This document shows positions 34,791 to 45,808 of a DNA stretch of 64,000 nt, piece by piece. Source of the DNA: Plantago ovata (lineage: Eukaryota > Streptophyta > Magnoliopsida > Lamiales > Plantaginaceae); assembly GCA_028274465.1 (NCBI GenBank), contig CM051457.1, forward strand, positions 108,933,982 through 108,997,981, given 5' to 3'. Positions within the stretch are counted from its first letter, which is position 1; each line of letters starts with the position of its first letter. Made by a program: the position numbers and the translations under genes. The notes below the pieces were generated by a model. It saw nothing but the letters and a program-made list of their open reading frames with translations. It did not search any database and had not been told where the DNA came from.

Positions 34791-36837
34791 TTAAACACTA
34801 AGCAAGTCATCCAATATGTCATCTAACAACTCATTTAGCACTCTCACTTCCAATTCTTTGGAAATCTCTTCTTGCTCCTGCTTGAATTCCTTCCATGCAA
34901 CTCCATTCTCCATGTCCTTAACAAAAGCACCTCTCTTGTCCAATGATTCCCATTCGTAGGACTCGTTGAATTGCGAATTCATCCATGATTTTGCAATTCT
35001 CAGAACCTTAGAGTCAAAGTCATTATCGTGCAACGTTTCATTACCAGATAGTTCGTGGACGAAATAATCTAATATTACTTCGTAAATGTGTGGGTTGTCA
35101 CAAGAGTTGAGCGTGCTTGATTCCTTCAAATGGTTTAGCAACTCGTAGGCTTTTTCCTCGATTTCGTTCACTTCTTCTTCCTCTTCTTCTAGAATCGTGG
35201 TTCTCGCATTTGCTAGAATCTGACGAAATGGAGAGAAAAATCCCTCGCTCTCGCGAAATGTAGATTCTAGAACTGAGACCGGGCTTTGTTGCTCAGATTC
35301 TTCAATAGGCCATGCTCCCTATACACAAAGACATACAAACCAAATTAGCTTTCAGCACAATCAAATCTATATTTAAGAACATTTTGTTTTGTATGCGTGG
35401 GCTTCTTCACTATCTTCTCAAATTAATTCACATCGAACTTAGCTTAGTTGTCTCTAGACCATTTCATAACAGACCTAACCTTTTAAGCCAATGCAGTTAT
35501 TGATGACTCAGCTAGATGTTGCATTATCGTAAATGTGCCGCCCATGAGGGTTCGAGTAGTTCCTAAGTACTTTTGACTCTAAACTGAGTTGTTACACCTC
35601 GCTCTTCCAAATTTTGTGTAGTAAACAAATAAAAACCTCGTGTTCTTCAAATTAAGAGCTTACTTAACAAATAATAATTATTTGATATTCTATTTTTTTA
35701 GTATTCATGATTTGTATAAATTGAGAAATAAATGTGCAGTTAATTGAAAACATGCAAGTGCATGCATATTATAATATCCAGATTCTATAAGTACGCGTTG
35801 AAATTTACTTGGTGGTCTAACTGCAGACAAGAAAGATGCCATGATAAATGAATAGACATGCACATACTTGTATAGGACAAAATACCAACCAATTAAAACA
35901 AATAATAATACATAAACATAAATAAATAAAAGGGAAAATAGTACTAGTTGTATTTTGCTATTGACATATGATTGACTCAATAATTCAATACTTCCAATCA
36001 TATACCCTGTCACAATTTTTTACATTTAGTTTATTAATTATTTTATCCTCTTTTAATCTCCAATATATCACAATAAAAAATATACTTCATGAACTTATAA
36101 TTGAGAGTATATACATTATATCTTCAATTTTTTATTCTGGCTTAGGAGTAACTGTGGGTCAAACGGAGATTAAAAAAATTCATCCAAACTAATGTAAGAA
36201 ATTGACTAGGAGTGATGAGATGTACCTTAAGATTGGTGAAACTCTTTTGCGCCCAAAACTCCTCATTTTCACCACATTCCAACGGTAAATCCTCTGCAGT
36301 AAAATCGCTATCGCACCAACTCGACCTCCGGCTACATGATGTCGTGGTAGTAGTCGTGGTGGTAGTGATGGTGGTGCATCTGTTCGGAGAAGTAGAATAC
36401 TCCACAAATGCAGGTCTCTCCTCCACAAGGTCCCTAAACGACTTCCATCGTAAAATATCCTTGACTTTGACCTTGTCCGTAGTACTTTCGGGCTTACTAC
36501 CCGTGCTCTTTTTGTTGGAAAATTTGCGTAGGACCCTCTTGTGTAATGCTAGTGGAGATTTGGCCGAGGCGAAAGGCAAGAACTTAACGACGTTGATCAC
36601 CTTGTTAATGGCGGACATTGTGTTCGCGGCCGCTTTCTTGGATTGACTCCGGAGTAGTACCGCTGACTCGGTTCGAGACATTTTCTTAGGGTACATTGAA
36701 AAACCATTTGATGGAGGTGATGAGTATGAGTGGAAATTGTCATCCTTGAGAAAATCTTTAAGCATTTTGGGCTGGTTTTCGACTTCAAACCTTTTTCTTG
36801 TAGTGATGCCATTTTGGGGACTAACCAATGAAGCCAT
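34791..36837 (-). CDS. TRM/DUF4378-like plant protein, two exons
   Basis: Exon 1 is 36837-36226 and exon 2 is 35318-34791, joined in phase 0 across a 907-bp GT-AG intron (donor LK/GTACAT, acceptor GTATAG). The product is about 379 residues with no breaks. The N-terminal half is basic and Ser-rich, with an 11-residue Thr-rich run (near 36340-36375) and a KDILRWKSFRDL block. Exon 2 starts GAWPIEESEQQSPVSVLEST; SPVSVLE is a motif I associate with TRM (TON1-recruiting) and DUF3741/DUF4378 proteins. The acidic C-terminus (YEVILDYFVHE, RIAKSWM, ELLDDILDDLL) fits DUF4378. TRM proteins work with TON1 and PP2A at cortical microtubules, but that role here is inference. It looks like a living host gene. 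Confidence 0.85.
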
Positions 36838-36965
36838 GGCTTAGGTTTAGCTAATTTCTTGGCAAGAATTTAGGAAGATTTGGAGAAGAAGAAAGAGAAG
36901 TTATGAGTTGTATGGCTTGTAATGAGCATGTAGAGAGTTGAGAATCTAAATCATGCACAAAGTTC

Positions 36966-36972
36966 ATATATA
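36966..36972 (-). promoter_or_regulatory. Candidate TATA box of the TRM-like gene
   Basis: TATATAT on the minus strand, about 130 bases upstream of the ATG at 36837, is in a likely core-promoter position. Confidence 0.4.
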
Positions 36973-38383
36973 GGTGAATGGAGACATTGTACATAGGAGA
37001 AAATGACAAAAGACACGTAGAAGGATGGATGTTTCCAATTTGATTCTTTTAATATGTGATGAGAAATATGCATTCAAGTCAAGATAAAAAAGAATAACAA
37101 GATGTATGGGGTTGTTATAGTTTACCAATTGTGAGTCATTTGTGTGTTGAAGGATGTCGGAGAGGAAACATTTTTTAATGTAAATTTAAAATTTGTTATT
37201 AGTAACTCATTTTCGTTATCCCATTCATATACCTTCAGCGTGTAGTATTTAACCCCGTAAACTCACATAATATACTGCAAATCATGCACGTCATTCGAGG
37301 AAACTGCACCTAGTGCGCCTATCAAACTCATAATGTTTGATTGATCCTAATGAAGTTTAAACGTGTGACAAAGATGATTGCGTTTTATTAACGGAAGTAA
37401 ACTGAATGAGCATTATAGGTAAGAAATGTGACATTTTAAAATTTAATGAATGAAAAAAAATTATATTGTATTTAGACATGATGAAAATCATGGTACTCAT
37501 GATCACATGGTAAGAGGGACAGGAATTAGCTAGGGGCTTTCATTATTGAATCAAATTTGTATCTTTAATATTTGGTTTTGTCTTTTTCCTTGATTTTGGA
37601 TGAACACAAATCACTTGGATTTGTGATTGATTTTGAATTATGTTGGTGTGTTTAGCAATATGGGGAGACACTAGTTTAAGTTTAAGTGGGCGTTGGAGGA
37701 ACAGAATATTGAAGTTTAATAGTTTGATGGTAGTCAATTATTGGTAAGTGAGTTAATTAATTATGTTTTTAATTATTTAATTAGTGTAGTACAGTTTTTG
37801 TTTTATCTGAAAAAGATTAGATCTAGATATTGGCTAGTTACTTGTATGTGTATGTCCATATGTGTATGTCCATATTGACGTGCTTACAATATGAGGTGTC
37901 ATATCCGTGGCAAGATTTGCACCGCCGTTCATGTGTAGTTAAGGGAGTGTTTTTGTCACTCGTAAGTCTTGGCTTCAATAATGAGGATATAGTTAGGGAG
38001 TAAGTGTTGTTATATACTACAATTTAGGTTGATTAGTACTAATCAACTACATGATTAGTTATCAATTAAATTATCAACCAACTAATTTAGCAGCCGGTTT
38101 TGTTAAACAGAGAAACAGTGCTATGTGATATACTGCGGTTTCAAAAAAAAATAAAATTGCTATGTGATATACTCAGATTGGATACTAGTTTGGATAATCC
38201 TTTAAACCCAAATTACTCTTGGCATCGAGGTTGGTCGTGCAATTGGCCAGGGGGATGGGTGTGTCAGATGTTGTACTTGTGGTTGAGGGTGATTAATTGT
38301 TTGAACTTGATTAAGCTGTTGCAGTATGGCCAACTTTCGTTGTCTGTGTATGTGAGAATATTATTTCGAAGATTCGACATTTA
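36973..38383. other. Intergenic DNA, nothing recognised
   Basis: AT-rich, upstream of the TRM-like gene. A small duplication of ATGTGTATGTCCATAT-type sequence lies at 37844-37876. The open stretches at 37543-37737 and 38100-38384 have no domain. Confidence 0.5.
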
Positions 38384-38416
38384 GTGGGGCAAAATTCATT
38401 TTTGGTACTCCACTCT

Positions 38417-38820
38417 TATATCTCGATCAAAACTTCATTTGTGGAACCTTGGGGATAACCATTACCATTGAACTCAATGACCACCTCTATTAGACATACA
38501 AGATTATTCAACAAAGCGAGAGTGCATGGTCTTGTTGTTCTTCCTATCCTTTGGGTGGATACTCTAAACCTAGAGTGCTTGGTCTGAAAGCCTTCCAAGC
38601 CTATGCTTCATCGATTCTCGTATTACGTAAATGAAAAAAGAGCTTCTATGCCAGAGCAGAAAGCCAAGTCAATGATGCGAAGGAAGGGTAAAGTAAGCAT
38701 GAGAGAAAGTCTTATTCATTGATCCTCTACATTAATGTTGTAGAGCATAGCATCTTTGTCTCTTCTCGGGATTTCATCTTGCATTTGAGGAACCATAAAT
38801 GTCACTAGGATAGCTCCCGG
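38417..38820. other. Inserted block of unknown origin in the left arm
   Basis: About 400 bases that interrupt the long-inverted-repeat arm. They are less AT-rich than the surroundings and show no transposon ends I can see. The style brings organellar intergenic DNA to mind, but I cannot confirm this. Confidence 0.35.
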
Positions 38821-39399
38821 GAGAGTGCGTCAAGTCCACTTTTGATACTCGAGAGTGCACACTACAAGAAATCAGGCATTTAGCGATGGATTAGTAGATA
38901 CGGATACTATCCGTCGCTAATTAGCGACGGATCGCTACGGTTAGCGACGGATAATGACGAACTGCGCTCTAAGCCCAGTTCGTCATTGGAAAGGGTCAAT
39001 CCCACATCAACCTGGCGACGGATAAGTCTATGCATCGCTAACTCTGTTGACCAGAATAAAGAAAATTGAAAAAAAAAAAATGAACACCTAGCGACCCGTC
39101 GCTAAGTGTCGACTATACAGACGGCATCGTCTGTACAGATTCATTCACTTCTCCATTCCAAATCTCTTCAAACCCTAACTCCTTCTTCTCCTCCCATCTC
39201 AAATCCACCACCACCACCAGCACCACCACGGATCGGCTCCACCACCACAACCACCACCTCGACCACATCACCACGGTAAGTCTCGTGTTTATGTTTTGTA
39301 TCTTCTTATCCTTTCTTATCTGCGAAATTTTCTTCTCTCATTTGATTTGGTTTCGAATCTGACTCTATCTTCTTCCCTTTGTTTGTTTGTGTTTCTTGT

Positions 39400-40600
39400 T
39401 TGCGGATGTAGAGGATTCGACGATGCCTCAAATCCACCACCGCCACCACCTCAGATTCTCTGCCCAAATAAAAGGTTAGAACCCTAACCCTATTTTTTGG
39501 GGCTTTCTAATTTTTGTGCTTAATTATGATTTTTCTAGTTGTAAATTGTTAGATTATATATGTTGTATAGCAATAATCAATTTGTTCTTCCATTTTTTCG
39601 ATTTCTTATTTAATTTTATAAATTTGTTTTAATTAATGAGAGGCTGTTAATTGATTATATTAACTGTAATTAGTATAATATAGATTAATTCAGTTAAATA
39701 AATCTGGTTAATTATTTTAATTAGTTAATTTAATTATTTATATTTATTTTGAGTAATGTTTAGTTTATTAAAGTAGATTGAAATAGATGTAATCTATCAA
39801 TCTATTCTGGAAGTAGACTTTTACGATTTTGGTTAATATTTAATCATTTTATAAAGTGTGATGATGATATACATATATTAGTTTGGAAGTGTTGGATTAG
39901 GCTTACATTGGGTGATAACTAATACTATACGTTTACTGTCGATCAGTAAGCGTTTTATTGGTTTGCACCCATTGGTAAGCCTTACTGACATTTAAGCGAA
40001 CTGATTGTATTTAACTGAACACACCATAGGACCAAACTAATAATATGATCATCCCGTGACCTACTAATAAATGGACTTGATTTCCTAGTATCCATAGAGT
40101 AAACATTACAAACTTTCCTTGCTTTTCGAGTCCTCGTCTGTACTTATTAAGTGACAACTTATTAACTGACAATAAGTTAACTAACAATCAAGACACTGAA
40201 CGTCGATGGTCAAGCACAACCCCAGGACGGCGACGGTGGTCAAGCACTGCCCCAGGGCGGCGACAATGGGCTGCCTGTCTTGTCTGTTGGGCAGGGTTCC
40301 ATGTAAGTTTTGTACTTAAAGTTTGTATTTAATTGTTTTTATATATAGTTGTGGGTATCCATAATTATTTTTTAAATATGTGTTACAGGTTTCACCCGCC
40401 TGAAGCTAATAGAAAGTTGGGTAACATCATCCGTAGAAGATTTCATACGCTTCCAGAGCCAGGGAATGGGGGTGAAAGGTGGAGTACGCTTCCTATGTCC
40501 GCAAAGGAGCAGTTTTTCGAGAAATTGATGGTACTTTATTTTGTATTTAATAACTTTACGTCCGCATTCATGATGTTGGGTAGGCGGCGCCCATGATTAT
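39400..40600 (+). pseudogene. CACTA-2 left gene, upstream exons (Transposase_24/PTTA-like)
   Basis: A plus-strand gene, probably with a leader from about 39150 and an intron donor at CACGGTAAGT (39273-39282). A His-rich exon may lie near 39425-39475. Clear coding sequence follows: about 40200-40303 (DGQAQPQDGDGG, LPVLSVGQGSM) and 40390-40530 (FHPPEANRKLGNIIRRRFH, GERWSTLPMSAKEQFFEKLM, then GTACTT as donor). The last part resembles the start of plant Transposase_24-type proteins found as the DNA-binding partner gene of En/Spm elements. CACTA-3 inserted just downstream, inside or after the next intron. Exon limits are approximate. Confidence 0.5.
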
Positions 40601-41282
40601 GTTAGACCGCAACCTTTGAGTAGGCGGCGCTCACTACACTACAAGGAACATGACGTTTAGCGACGGAACAATCCGTCGCTAAACCACACCAATCGGTCGC
40701 TAATATTCGCCAGCGACCGATCGGTGTTTTTAGCGACGGATAAATTCGTCGTCGCTAAACCGTTGGTCGCTAGCGAATTAACGACCGATGAAATTTCCGT
40801 CGCGAATTTGCGACGGATTAGCGACGGAAAATGAGGTTGACTTTTAGCAACCGATGAATTATCCGTCGCTAAAGTCACCGGACTTTTAGCGACGGATGAG
40901 GCTCATCGGTTGCTAAATGTTAGCAACGGATGAGCCTTATCCGTCGCTAAATGTCTGGGACTTTTAGCGACGGATAAACTCATCCGTCGCTGGGTATAGC
41001 GACGGATGAGCCGATCGGTTGCTAATTTTTTTTTTTTTTAATTTTTTAGATATAATAATGCGACCCAAAATCAAATGCAACCTGTTTAATTAAGCAACAT
41101 TTTACAGAAATTCTATAGACCAAATAAACCAAAAAATAATCCAAAAAAATCATAATAAATGTACCAAAACCCTCCATACATATAATAATAATCATACGTA
41201 CACAATACTAATCCAAAATAATATCATAGTGTACACAGTATTCATGTAGAAAATAGTAAATAGAGTCGAAAATGATAGGGGA

Positions 41283-43049
41283 TCATGGAGTAGGTGGATC
41301 CATCCCCAGCTTCGCATACAGCTGAGCAAACATAGTATCATATTGAGCCTGCTTCGCAGCTAGCCTCTTCACCTCCTCATCCCTCTCCTGCAACTGAAGT
41401 AAGAGGGCCTGCTCTCGAGCGGAAGCTGCTGCTGCTGCTGAAGATGATGAAGATGTACTGGCACGGGAACGACGAGTCGGCCTCGAGTCCAATTCAGGCA
41501 CGGCTGCTGCACTCCCCAGTCCCAAGCGACGACCCTTCTCGTCTGGAGGATTCACCTCGAGGAAAATGGCATTCATTTCCTCAACAGTGAGATCCTGATC
41601 ACGAATCCTGTCCTCGTAGGCCGTCTGAAATTATAAATCAAGAGTATAAGGTGTTAGTTATGTTGTTAATTAGTTATGAAATCATCAGTATTTAATAAAC
41701 ACATGTATTGTTGATACTTACCGCAATTGCTGTGGCCTCGTCACACAACCACTGTCCGTTCTTGGCCTTCTGAGATCTCGAGAACAGGGTGAATAGGAGA
41801 CTCTCCTTATCCTTCAACTGAATGACACATGAAAGCAACATATACTTAGTTTGAAAGTTCGAAATGCAAGTAAATAACAAGTATAAGAATGATGAATTCA
41901 CAAAGTTAATATACTTACCTTCTGCCTCACATGTGCTGTAGCGATCGACTCAGAGCCAAAACGGTGTGTCACCAGGGTACGTGTCCCATCATTCGGCTGC
42001 TTCTTCCGGTTCTCAGTGTTTTGGTCAGCCTGCGCCTGGACTCTCCCGTTAGCCCAATACACCTTCCACGCCTCCCAAATTTCATCTCCGGGCCAATCAC
42101 CGGTACGTGGACGATTTCTATCCACAGTTTCTTCAGGTTATGAACCATGCACTTGTAAAGGGCACTACCGTGAGAGTTGAAGCTCCACCAGAGATCCATC
42201 AGCAATGCTTTCGGAAGGAAGAATTCTTTCTACACAATTACAAATAAACATCGAAACACATACGTTGGTGAATACTTAAAAAACATTCAAGTATAACAAG
42301 GGGAGCTAACATGTATCAAATATATAACAAGGGAAAACAACATCTATTCAGGTATATCGGTGACTAACATATCACCCAAGTTCAGTGGCTAACATACCAC
42401 TCAAATATAGTGGCTACCATACCACTCACATTGTCCTATATTTCACTAAAACAATGGTGACTAACATATCACCCAAGTACAGTGGCTAACATACCAGTCA
42501 CACAAAGTGGCTAACATACCACTCACAACACAAACAATTGGGTAATTATTGTACGATTATTAACTCACCCTCAGCTCCTCGAAGAGCTCTCCCTTAATTT
42601 GGTCCGGGATGCAATGCCACTGGCTGCCACCCTCTTGCGGTGGGACCATTCTGTTCCGTATTATCGCACTGAGTACTTTAGTAGCGCTCTCCCCATACAA
42701 CCTGTGAAGAACAGGTAAGTCAATAGTGACAAGGTTAGTTCGGTATATATATATTAAAGTTCGTAAATCAGTTAATGCCTAATACTTACTTCTCTCCATT
42801 GGGGTAAAGGACAGGGCGACCATTCCACATAAGACCATCTTCCGGCCTTTGAAAGGGACAACCGTCGTCTGGAACGTGGGCCCACGGGTCGTGGAGGGAG
42901 GAATGAAGAGTCGATCCCCTGCTCGACCCAGGTGGAGTCCCAAAAACAGTAGGGGAGCCCTGCTGTGAGCCCTGCACGGTGTCCTCTCCGTCGGTATCAT
43001 CCCTCTAGGACTGCGGGGTCAGGTAACGTGGCCTCCTGGGTCGTGGCAT
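41283..43049 (-). pseudogene. CACTA-3 gene: Transposase_24/PTTA-like DNA-binding protein
   Basis: About six minus-strand exons. ATG at 43049 gives a basic start MPRPRRPRY; exon 1 runs to about 42792, exon 2 is 42702-42569 (RLYGESATKVLSAI to GELFEELR), exon 3 is about 42232-41921 (FFLPKALLMDLWWSF, later WKVYWANGRVQAQ, ENRKKQPNDGTRTL), then about 41815-41722, and a last exon about 41625-41283 (LTVEEMNAIFLEVNPP, DEKGRRLGLG, an Ala/Ser run, and a coiled coil LQERDEEVKRLAAKQAQYD). The order matches the plant PTTA family that partners En/Spm transposase. One in-frame stop lies in exon 1 (after LTPQS) and one frame change in exon 3 (about 42120), so this copy is probably dead. Confidence 0.7.
42359..42523. 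repeat. Hairpin minisatellite in an intron of the CACTA-3 gene
   Basis: Six 18-nt units (42359, 42384, 42409, 42456, 42481 and 42506) share the loop CTAACATA (once CTACCATA) between 5-bp arms. Two units have GGTGA/TCACC arms and four AGTGG/CCACT arms (one of these imperfect, ending CCAGT). The bases change but pairing is kept. The units lie between exons 2 and 3. Confidence 0.85.
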
Positions 43050-44535
43050 CTGCAATACAAAGATCCGTGTTAGTACATACAGAATTGAATATAAAACATG
43101 TACAATCAGAGATATAGCAAGGAACGACACTAGACATTCGGGTGGTCACGCCAGTAGGACTCCCAAACATCATGAAGGGGACTCGACATCCACTCTTTGG
43201 GCGGAACTCCCAAAAGCCAGTTGGCTTTCCAAACCTCAAGTAAGGGAATCCTCAGTGTACGTTCTGACATATTTGAATGCTAAACCTGACCAATAGAAGT
43301 TTAGTACATTGCGGCGGCTAACGTATCTTTTCATCGATTATTCATTTTAATTATCAGTTTTTTACATTGCATTATATATACTCCCAATATTTTCTAATTT
43401 AAATTTACCTATGATCGAGTTATTTCCTTCATACTTACGTTTTTTAAAACAATAATTACTTATATTTATCTATACAATATACTATAATTACATATATTTA
43501 TCTATACTTCCATTATAATTATACAATTTCCATTTTTCCATTATTATAACTACTTACAATACACAATAATTTACTCATATTTCCATTATACTTATACAAT
43601 TTCCAAATCTAATTAGTAATTAGTATATCTGAAACAAAAATACACTAATAGACCAAACATAATCGAACTCAACTATAAAATACCCAATTCATCCCAAATC
43701 TATCAATTCACCAACTAAAACTTGTGCATCCCCCCTAATTTGAGCTACACAACATAATAGATACTAGTAGAATCCATACAATTCAATGAATTGAAAAAAA
43801 AATGAAGAATACTAAAATTTAGACAAGTTAGGGTTCGAAATATATACCTTTGATTGCGGAAGAAATGGGCAAATAATCACGCAATTGAATAGCTACACTT
43901 GTTCCTTGATGAAAGAGCTTCGAAATGACTATAAGATTGATGGAAAAGGTGAAGAAATGAAGAAAATAGGGGAGGAGAGATTTGAGCCGCGAGAGAGAAG
44001 AAAGAAATGGGTAGAAGTTCTGTCCGATCGATCGGCGGTGAAGGAGATGATGAACATCTTTTTTAGCGACGGATGTATCCGTCGCTAAAGGTCGCTAATT
44101 AGCGACCGATACGCTCATCCGTCGCAAGTTTATCTTTTTTTTTTATCTTTTTTTTATCTTTTTTTTTAAATATGCAATAGCGACCGGTGGTTCCATCGGT
44201 CGCTAAGCATGTTGACCAAATTAATTAAACAAAAAAAAATTAAATAATCCGTCGCAATTTTAGCGACGGATGAGCCATCCGTCGCAATTTTAGCGACGGA
44301 TGGGTTAGCGACGGATGAGACGCTCTAAGGCGTTTCCTTTTATCCGTCGCTAGGGCCCATTTATCGGTCGCTAAAAGACCGATCGGTCGCTAATTTTAGC
44401 AACCGATCGATCGGTTGCTAAAGGTGGTTGCTAAAACCAGTATTTCTTGTAGTGCTAATTAAGTGTAACATTTAGGTAAATTGTGTTTCATTTCACTTAA
44501 TGTACATTGAATATATATTGCAAAACTACTACTAT

Positions 44536-44796
44536 ATGCCTCCTGCTCATATGGAGGAGTTGTGGAATGCGTTCCTGGTCCAAGGATCTAGCATCCACAT
44601 GCATACGACGATGAAAGTCAAAACTGACTAGATCAAGGAGGGAAAATGGCCCCTATGGATTGACACAGCTTCTCGGCCGCTGTGGGAAGCGTACTGGAAC
44701 CGGGACCCTCCCCTCATCCAGCCGTACCACCATGCTGGAGCTTTGGGTGGGGTGGAGAACGCAGAGGCCGAGGAGAACGCAGAGGCAGAGGAGTAG
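44536..44796 (+). pseudogene. CACTA-2 left gene, last exon
   Basis: 87 codons from ATG 44536 (MPPAHMEELWNAFL) to TAG 44796, ending in an acidic repeat (ENAEAEE). One in-frame TAG lies after MKVKTD at about 44628-44630. The region with KWPLWIDTASRPLWEAYWN has the WxxYW spacing of Transposase_24-type proteins. It lies beyond CACTA-3 and in the same orientation as the 39.4-40.6 kb exons, so it probably belongs to the same gene. Confidence 0.45.
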
Positions 44797-45031
44797 CTAG
44801 TAGTTTTAGTATTTTTAGTTTATATTCGTACATTGTAGGATTGCATCTTCATACATTTTGAGATGCTCGTTTTTTATGTTTATGTTCGTACATTTTAGTA
44901 TTTCTGTACGTACAATTTTAGTTTGTTGAATGAAATTTATAGTTTCGTACCGTCAATCATCGTACATAAATCTCTGGCGCATTCAATTTTAACTCGAATA
45001 ACAAACATAATTTGAAAACAATAACAGAAAT

Positions 45032-45055
45032 TATATATATATATATATATATGTG

Positions 45056-45091
<36 letters not shown>
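45032..45091. repeat. (AT)n microsatellite
   Basis: About 60 bases of almost pure AT with two GT interruptions, immediately left of the central CACTA-2 motif array. Confidence 0.95.
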
Positions 45092-45303
45092 GCGACGGAT
45101 GACTCTATCCGTCGCACTGAGCACTTGGCCAGGGAAGGACACGTGTCCCATCCATTTAGCGACGGTTAAACCCATCCGTCGCAAAATAATAGCGACGGAA
45201 AATTTGTTACGTCTCCATAATGGTCAACGACCACTAGGAAGACGGATAGGTTTATCCGTCGCTATTATTTTGCGACGTTTGTGTTTAACCATCGCTTTTT
45301 ATT

Positions 45304-45520
45304 TTAGCGACGTCACTTTTCGCGACGTCCTATTTAGCGACGGACAATCCGTCGCTAATCGCCTTTAGCGACGGATCGCTAACATATAGCGACGGATGAC
45401 ATCCGTCGCTAAAGTCAGTTTTCAAAATCCGTCGCTATATGTTAGCGATCCATCGCTAAATGCCATTAGCGACGGATAGTCCGTCGCTAAATAGGACGTC
45501 GCGAAAAGTGGCGTCGCTAA
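45304..45520. repeat. Near-perfect 92-bp inverted repeat at the centre of CACTA-2
   Basis: Arms 45304-45395 and 45429-45520 are complementary at 87 of 92 positions by my count, with a 33-base spacer. Both are made of AGCGACGGAT-type motifs plus the shared block TTTTCGCGACGTCC. Weaker pairing continues outward to about 45250 and 45580. It lies between the convergent left and right genes, where a CACTA element would not normally have a subterminal array. Confidence 0.9.
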
Positions 45521-45808
45521 TTCAAAAAGCGACGGATGATTTCATCCGTCGCTATATTTTAGCGACGGATAAAGGTAAACATCGCTATTTACATCGTTGA
45601 CCAAACTTGAGACAGATAATTGATCCGTCCCTACAATATGGCGACGGATGAAATCATCCGTCGCTATATTGCTAGAACACGTGTCAGGTGCTGGGCAGAC
45701 GAGATTTGGCGACGGATCGTTTAATCCGTCACTAATTGGTCTGGAATTTTTTTTATTTGTTTATTTATTTATTTTATTTTAATTTTTTTTTTGTAGTTGT
45801 TCTAAGCA

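Larger units (their letters stand above)
40637..44454. mobile_element. CACTA-3: 3.8-kb CACTA transposon nested in CACTA-2
   Basis: It starts CACTACAAGGAAC at 40637 and ends TTTCTTGTAGTG at 44454, with a 3-bp target duplication CTA (40634-40636 and 44455-44457). Dense GCGACGGATGA-type motifs in both directions fill 40660-41025 and 44065-44440. It carries one minus-strand gene (43049-41283) for a Transposase_24-like protein and no catalytic transposase, so it is non-autonomous. It is younger than CACTA-2. Confidence 0.93.
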
